64,000 nucleotides of DNA from positions 227,664-291,663 of the forward strand of contig NZ_JAHBZI010000002.1 of the NCBI RefSeq assembly GCF_019635515.1, written 5' to 3'. Under the pieces are notes generated by a model that saw only the letters and a list, made by a program, of their open reading frames with translations, had not been told where the DNA came from and did not search any database. Of the stretch, positions 61,133-64,000 are shown piece by piece (within the stretch, counting starts at the first letter, position 1; each line of letters starts with the position of its first letter). This DNA comes from Sphingomonas sp. GTDB lineage: Bacteria > Pseudomonadota > Alphaproteobacteria > Sphingomonadales > Sphingomonadaceae. The position numbers were made by a program, and so were the translations under genes.

Positions 61133-61573
61133 ATGGCGGACATCATCAAGCTGGGAGCGCAGGCTCCACTTACTCCAATAGACGTCCAGACCTTCTCGAA
61201 GAGCGAGGATCGCAGCCGGCTATCCGGGGTTGCGCTCAAGGCGTTTCGGGCGTTGATCGAGCAATGGGGGCTCTCCAACGCGGAAGCCGCGGCGCTGCTC
61301 GGCGTGAGTGACAGCACTTGGGATCGGATCAAGCGCGGCACTTGGGATCAGCCCTTGTCGCAGGATCAACTGACCCGGGCGTCAGCGGCGATCGGCGTCT
61401 ACAAGGGGCTTCATCTGCTGTTCGCGGATGAGATGGCGGATCGTTGGCCCAAGCTTCCCAACCGCGGGTCGATCTTCCAGCGCGCGACGCCCGTCCGGGC
61501 GATGATCGAGGGCGGCATCCCGGTGATGCTCGAGACCCGGCGCTACATCGACGCCGTACGAGGTGGGCTCTAA
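61133..61573 (+). CDS. Xre/MbcA/ParS-type antitoxin
   Basis: 146 residues. The centre has a Xre-type helix-turn-helix (LSNAEAAALLGVSDSTWDRI) and the C-terminal part is the MbcA/ParS/Xre toxin-binding domain (DUF2384-like: YKGLHLLFADEMADRWPKLP). It is followed 3 bases later by the RES-domain toxin. ATG 61133 is chosen because AGGAGG lies 5-6 bases upstream; an in-frame ATG at 61037 would place the operator palindrome inside the gene. Upstream palindromic operator supports autoregulation. Confidence 0.88.
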   Translation: MADIIKLGAQAPLTPIDVQTFSKSEDRSRLSGVALKAFRALIEQWGLSNAEAAALLGVSDSTWDRIKRGTWDQPLSQDQLTRASAAIGVYKGLHLLFADEMADRWPKLPNRGSIFQRATPVRAMIEGGIPVMLETRRYIDAVRGGL

Positions 61574-61576
61574 GAG

Positions 61577-62266
61577 ATGCTGGAAGGGCTGACCATAACG
61601 CGCGATGCCCTTCCGAGGACCACGCGGCTCGTCACGACCGCGCGACTGCGGGCACCCGTGTTGAGCCGCCTGGTCGATGCCGACGACCTTGCCGCGCTTG
61701 CCGAGATCGAAGGCGCGACCAGCAACCGGCTGCTGGCGCAAAACCGCGGAACGGCTGACGTCCAGGCCTATGAGCTGGTTTACGGCGTCCCGCACGCCGC
61801 GTTCATCAATGCCTCGTTCGCTTATGCCAAGCCGCGCGAGGTGAACCGCTTCAACGGGGCCGAGCGCGGCGCTTGGTACGCCGCCCTCGACTTGGAGACT
61901 TGCCTCGCCGAGGTGCGTCATCACCTGACGGAGGCGCTGGCGCAGACGGGCGTCTTCGAGGCGACGGTCGATTATGCCGAGTTGCACGCGAGCTTCGCGG
62001 GCGAGTTCGTCGACCTGCGTGGCCATGCCGATCACGTCTGCCTGCACCCGGACAAAAATGTCGGCTATCCCGCCGGCAATGCGCTGGCCGACGCGGCGCG
62101 CGCACGTGGCCTCAACGGGATCATCTATCCTTCGGTCCGGCACGTCGGAGGAGTTTGCATCGCCGCGCTCTTCCCGCACGCGGTACAATCGGTGGCGCAG
62201 GGTGACGTATATCGTATGACCTGGCGAGGCACGCCCGAGCCTGTCGTCGAAAAGGTCACCGGTTGA
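61577..62266 (+). CDS. RES-domain toxin (NAD+-degrading)
   Basis: 229 residues of the RES family. The namesake residues are seen as R91 (VNRFNG), E112 (LAEVRHH) and S186 (IYPSVRH), with an aromatic Tyr at 101 (WYAALD). RES toxins break down NAD+ by phosphorolysis or hydrolysis and cause growth arrest. It follows its Xre antitoxin and overlaps the ATPase gene by 1 base (TGATG), which suggests the ATPase, STAS-like and later genes might share its transcript. All conserved residues appear intact. Confidence 0.88.
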   Translation: MLEGLTITRDALPRTTRLVTTARLRAPVLSRLVDADDLAALAEIEGATSNRLLAQNRGTADVQAYELVYGVPHAAFINASFAYAKPREVNRFNGAERGAWYAALDLETCLAEVRHHLTEALAQTGVFEATVDYAELHASFAGEFVDLRGHADHVCLHPDKNVGYPAGNALADAARARGLNGIIYPSVRHVGGVCIAALFPHAVQSVAQGDVYRMTWRGTPEPVVEKVTG

Positions 62267-63195
62267 TGGCGACCTCTCCTTATCTCGACACTTGCACGCT
62301 TGAACTGCCCGACGGCTGGGTCAATGCGTGGAAATTCGAAAACGCGCTCATGAACTGCGGCGATGCGCTCGGCGCCTCTTACATCACGATCGTCATCAAG
62401 GTGCCCGCCGGCTGCAAGCTGATGATCGACGTGATTGTAAGGCTCTTGAGCTTCTGCAATCAGGCGGTCGCCTGCACCAAGCGCGTCCGGCTTGAGTTCG
62501 AAACGGCCGCGGGCGCGGCGAGCTATCTGAACCGCGTCGGCTTCTTCGATCATCTTGCAGCGCCCGTCGAGGTAACACCGGCGCGTCCCACCTATTCGGG
62601 TGCGGCGATTCACCGCGGCGGCAATCGCGGACTCGTTGAAATTGAACGATTCAGCCGTGCTAGCTCGGTCGACCAAAATCTCGTGCCACGTCTCGTCGCA
62701 GCGGTCGAACGCGGTTGTGCAGCGCGGCCTGAGGTCAAACAGATCGGCGACGCAATGTTCAGCATCTTCGGGGAGCTGATCAAGAATGTGTTCGATCACA
62801 GCCAAACCAGCCTCGATGCCTATGCCGCGCTCCAGACCTATCCGCAGGGAAACAAGCTCACGGTCGCAGTGTCGGATAGCGGCATCGGCATCATGAAAAG
62901 CCTGCGCCCGGCGCTAACCGGGAGCAAATGGCACAATCTCAGCGATGTCGATTTGGTCGTCGAGATTTTCCGCGAGGGTATCTCCAGCAAGCCCGAGGAC
63001 AAACGTGGCCTAGGGCTGAAGTCGAGCGCCCGGCATGCAATCGGCTTCAGGGCCGATCTCGACGTGCGGCTGCTCAACCAGCGCGTGCTGCTCAAACCGT
63101 CGAACAACGAATATCAGCCCAACATGGCATACTCGCAGGAGCGGCTGCCGCTGCTGTGGGGAACGCATATCGCCTTCTCATTCAAGCTCGATTGA
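62266..63195 (+). CDS. GHKL/HATPase_c ATP-binding protein
   Basis: 309 residues. The C-terminal half has a Bergerat-type ATP fold: FGELIKNVFDHS (E170, N174 of the N-box), SDSGIGI (D204 and G206/G208 of the G1 box) and RGLGLKSS (247-254, G2 box). No phosphoacceptor histidine domain is present, so it resembles anti-sigma kinases of the SpoIIAB/RsbW kind, or stand-alone GHKL ATPases, rather than a sensor kinase. The N-terminal 160 residues are unassigned. Directly followed by a STAS-like/HTH protein, the natural partner for such a kinase. ATG 62266 overlaps the RES stop codon by 1 base. Confidence 0.82.
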   Translation: MATSPYLDTCTLELPDGWVNAWKFENALMNCGDALGASYITIVIKVPAGCKLMIDVIVRLLSFCNQAVACTKRVRLEFETAAGAASYLNRVGFFDHLAAPVEVTPARPTYSGAAIHRGGNRGLVEIERFSRASSVDQNLVPRLVAAVERGCAARPEVKQIGDAMFSIFGELIKNVFDHSQTSLDAYAALQTYPQGNKLTVAVSDSGIGIMKSLRPALTGSKWHNLSDVDLVVEIFREGISSKPEDKRGLGLKSSARHAIGFRADLDVRLLNQRVLLKPSNNEYQPNMAYSQERLPLLWGTHIAFSFKLD

Positions 63196-63268
63196 CAAGT
63201 TGGGACTCATCTGCTTAAATACGTCTAGTTAACGAGAATCGGAGCGATGTATTCGGCTGCTCGACCTC

Positions 63269-63784
63269 ATGAACGGGGCGACATCGGGATGGGGCCGCGA
63301 GCAGGCGGTTCCTGTCGCGGCGCAACTTGTCTCGCGTCTGGAGTCGCTGCCGGATCAGCGCGCGGTCAAGATTTCGATGATGGGCGTGGAGCGGATGGAC
63401 GCATCCTTCGCTTCGGAAGCGATCGTCGAGGTGCTGAACCGATATCGCAAGTCGAAGGGCATTTGTCTGATCGACCTGAGCAACAGCGCGATACGGCTTA
63501 ATATCGATCTGGCCGCCGAGCGCATCGGTGTGCCGATCACGGTGTGGAACGGGACGCAGGTTGAGGTGATCGGTCTGAAGCCCAGTGCAGGCAATCGGGA
63601 GGCGCTCGACTATGCCTTATCGCGGGCGGAAGTGCGCACCGCCGCTTTTGCGGAGGCGACCGGCATATCGATCGCGAATGCGAGTACCAAGTTCAAGCAA
63701 TTGTGGGAGCAAGGATTTCTGATGAGGACTGAAGGAGCAGCCGACAGCGGCGGCGTCGAATTTTTGTACCGACGCATCGGCTGA
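63269..63784 (+). CDS. STAS-like (DUF4325-type) domain protein with C-terminal winged helix
   Basis: 171 residues from ATG 63269. The N-terminal 95 residues look like a STAS-like DUF4325 domain (KISMMGVERMDASFASEAIVE), and the second half looks like a winged-helix DNA-binding region (RTAAFAEATGISIANASTKF). The reading frame stays open upstream to 63233, and the codons from about 63251 (IRLLDLMNG) look coding, so the real start could be a rare ATT or CTG codon. With the upstream GHKL ATPase it forms a kinase/STAS pair similar in logic to RsbW/RsbV. It could link phosphorylation state to DNA binding. Confidence 0.72.
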   Translation: MNGATSGWGREQAVPVAAQLVSRLESLPDQRAVKISMMGVERMDASFASEAIVEVLNRYRKSKGICLIDLSNSAIRLNIDLAAERIGVPITVWNGTQVEVIGLKPSAGNREALDYALSRAEVRTAAFAEATGISIANASTKFKQLWEQGFLMRTEGAADSGGVEFLYRRIG

Positions 63785-63840
63785 TATTTTTTTGATTGCC
63801 GTTCAACAGTTTCAATGAACGAGATTATGGAGCGATTAAA

Positions 63841-64000
63841 ATGACTGATCTGACGTTGCAGGACGACACCGACGGGCTGAAGATGGAGCGCAGCGCCGAA
63901 CCTCCGGGCGGCCTCCGGATTCCGGCTCGCTTCGAGGCGCGTGACTTCTACATCGAAGTGACCCCGGATCAGACGATCGAGCACATGCTGACGATCATCG
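63841..64000 (+). CDS. Unknown protein, cut by the window end
   Basis: The first 53 codons of a gene on the same strand as the ATPase and STAS-like genes; ATG 63841 follows GGAG at 63827-63830. The visible part (MTDLTLQDDTDGLKMERSAE then an R-x-P-A-R-F-E-A-R-D-F-Y segment) has no recognised motif. It probably belongs to the same module. Function cannot be stated from this fragment. Confidence 0.6.
   Translation, partial: MTDLTLQDDTDGLKMERSAEPPGGLRIPARFEARDFYIEVTPDQTIEHMLTII

Overview
The window reads as GC-rich chromosomal DNA of an alphaproteobacterium, most likely a sphingomonad (Sphingomonas and relatives). The grounds are the three TonB-dependent receptors, the sphingomonad-style lasso-peptide isopeptidase locus, many SDR and acyl-CoA enzymes, and dense operons joined by 4-base start/stop overlaps. 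No rRNA, tRNA or CRISPR was seen. All calls come from reading the sequence and from family knowledge; no database was searched.

Layout. (1) 1-1677: a TetR regulator and an SDR with an inverted repeat between them. (2) 1727-11573: a surface-sugar operon. It holds a split transketolase, the CDP-3,6-dideoxyhexose genes rfbF, rfbG and rfbH, a sugar epimerase/reductase, a polyprenyl-phosphate-type glycosyltransferase and two membrane proteins. (3) 11670-34475: a large CoA-ester catabolic region. The minus-strand operon (MFS, CoA-transferase, CitE-like lyase, MaoC hydratase, acyl-CoA dehydrogenase) has the parts of an itaconate/citramalyl-CoA pathway. The plus strand carries a 2-oxoacid dehydrogenase with a split E2, SDRs, an acyl-CoA dehydrogenase, a CoA ligase, a CoA-transferase, a second ligase, a FadB-like protein and a thiolase. 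A TonB receptor and a TetR regulator sit inside. A shared palindrome, AACMTACT-N4-AGTAKGTT, lies at five points and ties the region together as one probable TetR regulon.

(4) 34476-41388: a broken IS6-type transposase fused to a truncated secreted-protein gene, then two intact paralogues of that gene and a MORN-repeat protein, facing a LuxR-like regulator. (5) 41389-50954: a degenerate HTH gene, then a tannase-family esterase, MFS transporter, acetoacetyl-CoA synthetase-like ligase and TonB receptor in one operon, divergent from an AraC regulator. (6) 51183-57560: FecI-type sigma factor, FecR, an STN-domain TonB receptor and an S9 peptidase that looks like a lasso-peptide isopeptidase. No lasso precursor or maturation genes are visible.

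(7) 57561-64000: an AT-rich stretch, a GNAT/ribbon-helix-helix toxin-antitoxin pair, a tyrosine integrase, a RES-Xre toxin-antitoxin pair, and then a GHKL-type ATPase, a STAS-like/HTH protein and a third gene running off the window. This looks like the end of a mobile island. The ATPase/STAS-like/HTH module is the best candidate here for an undescribed system.
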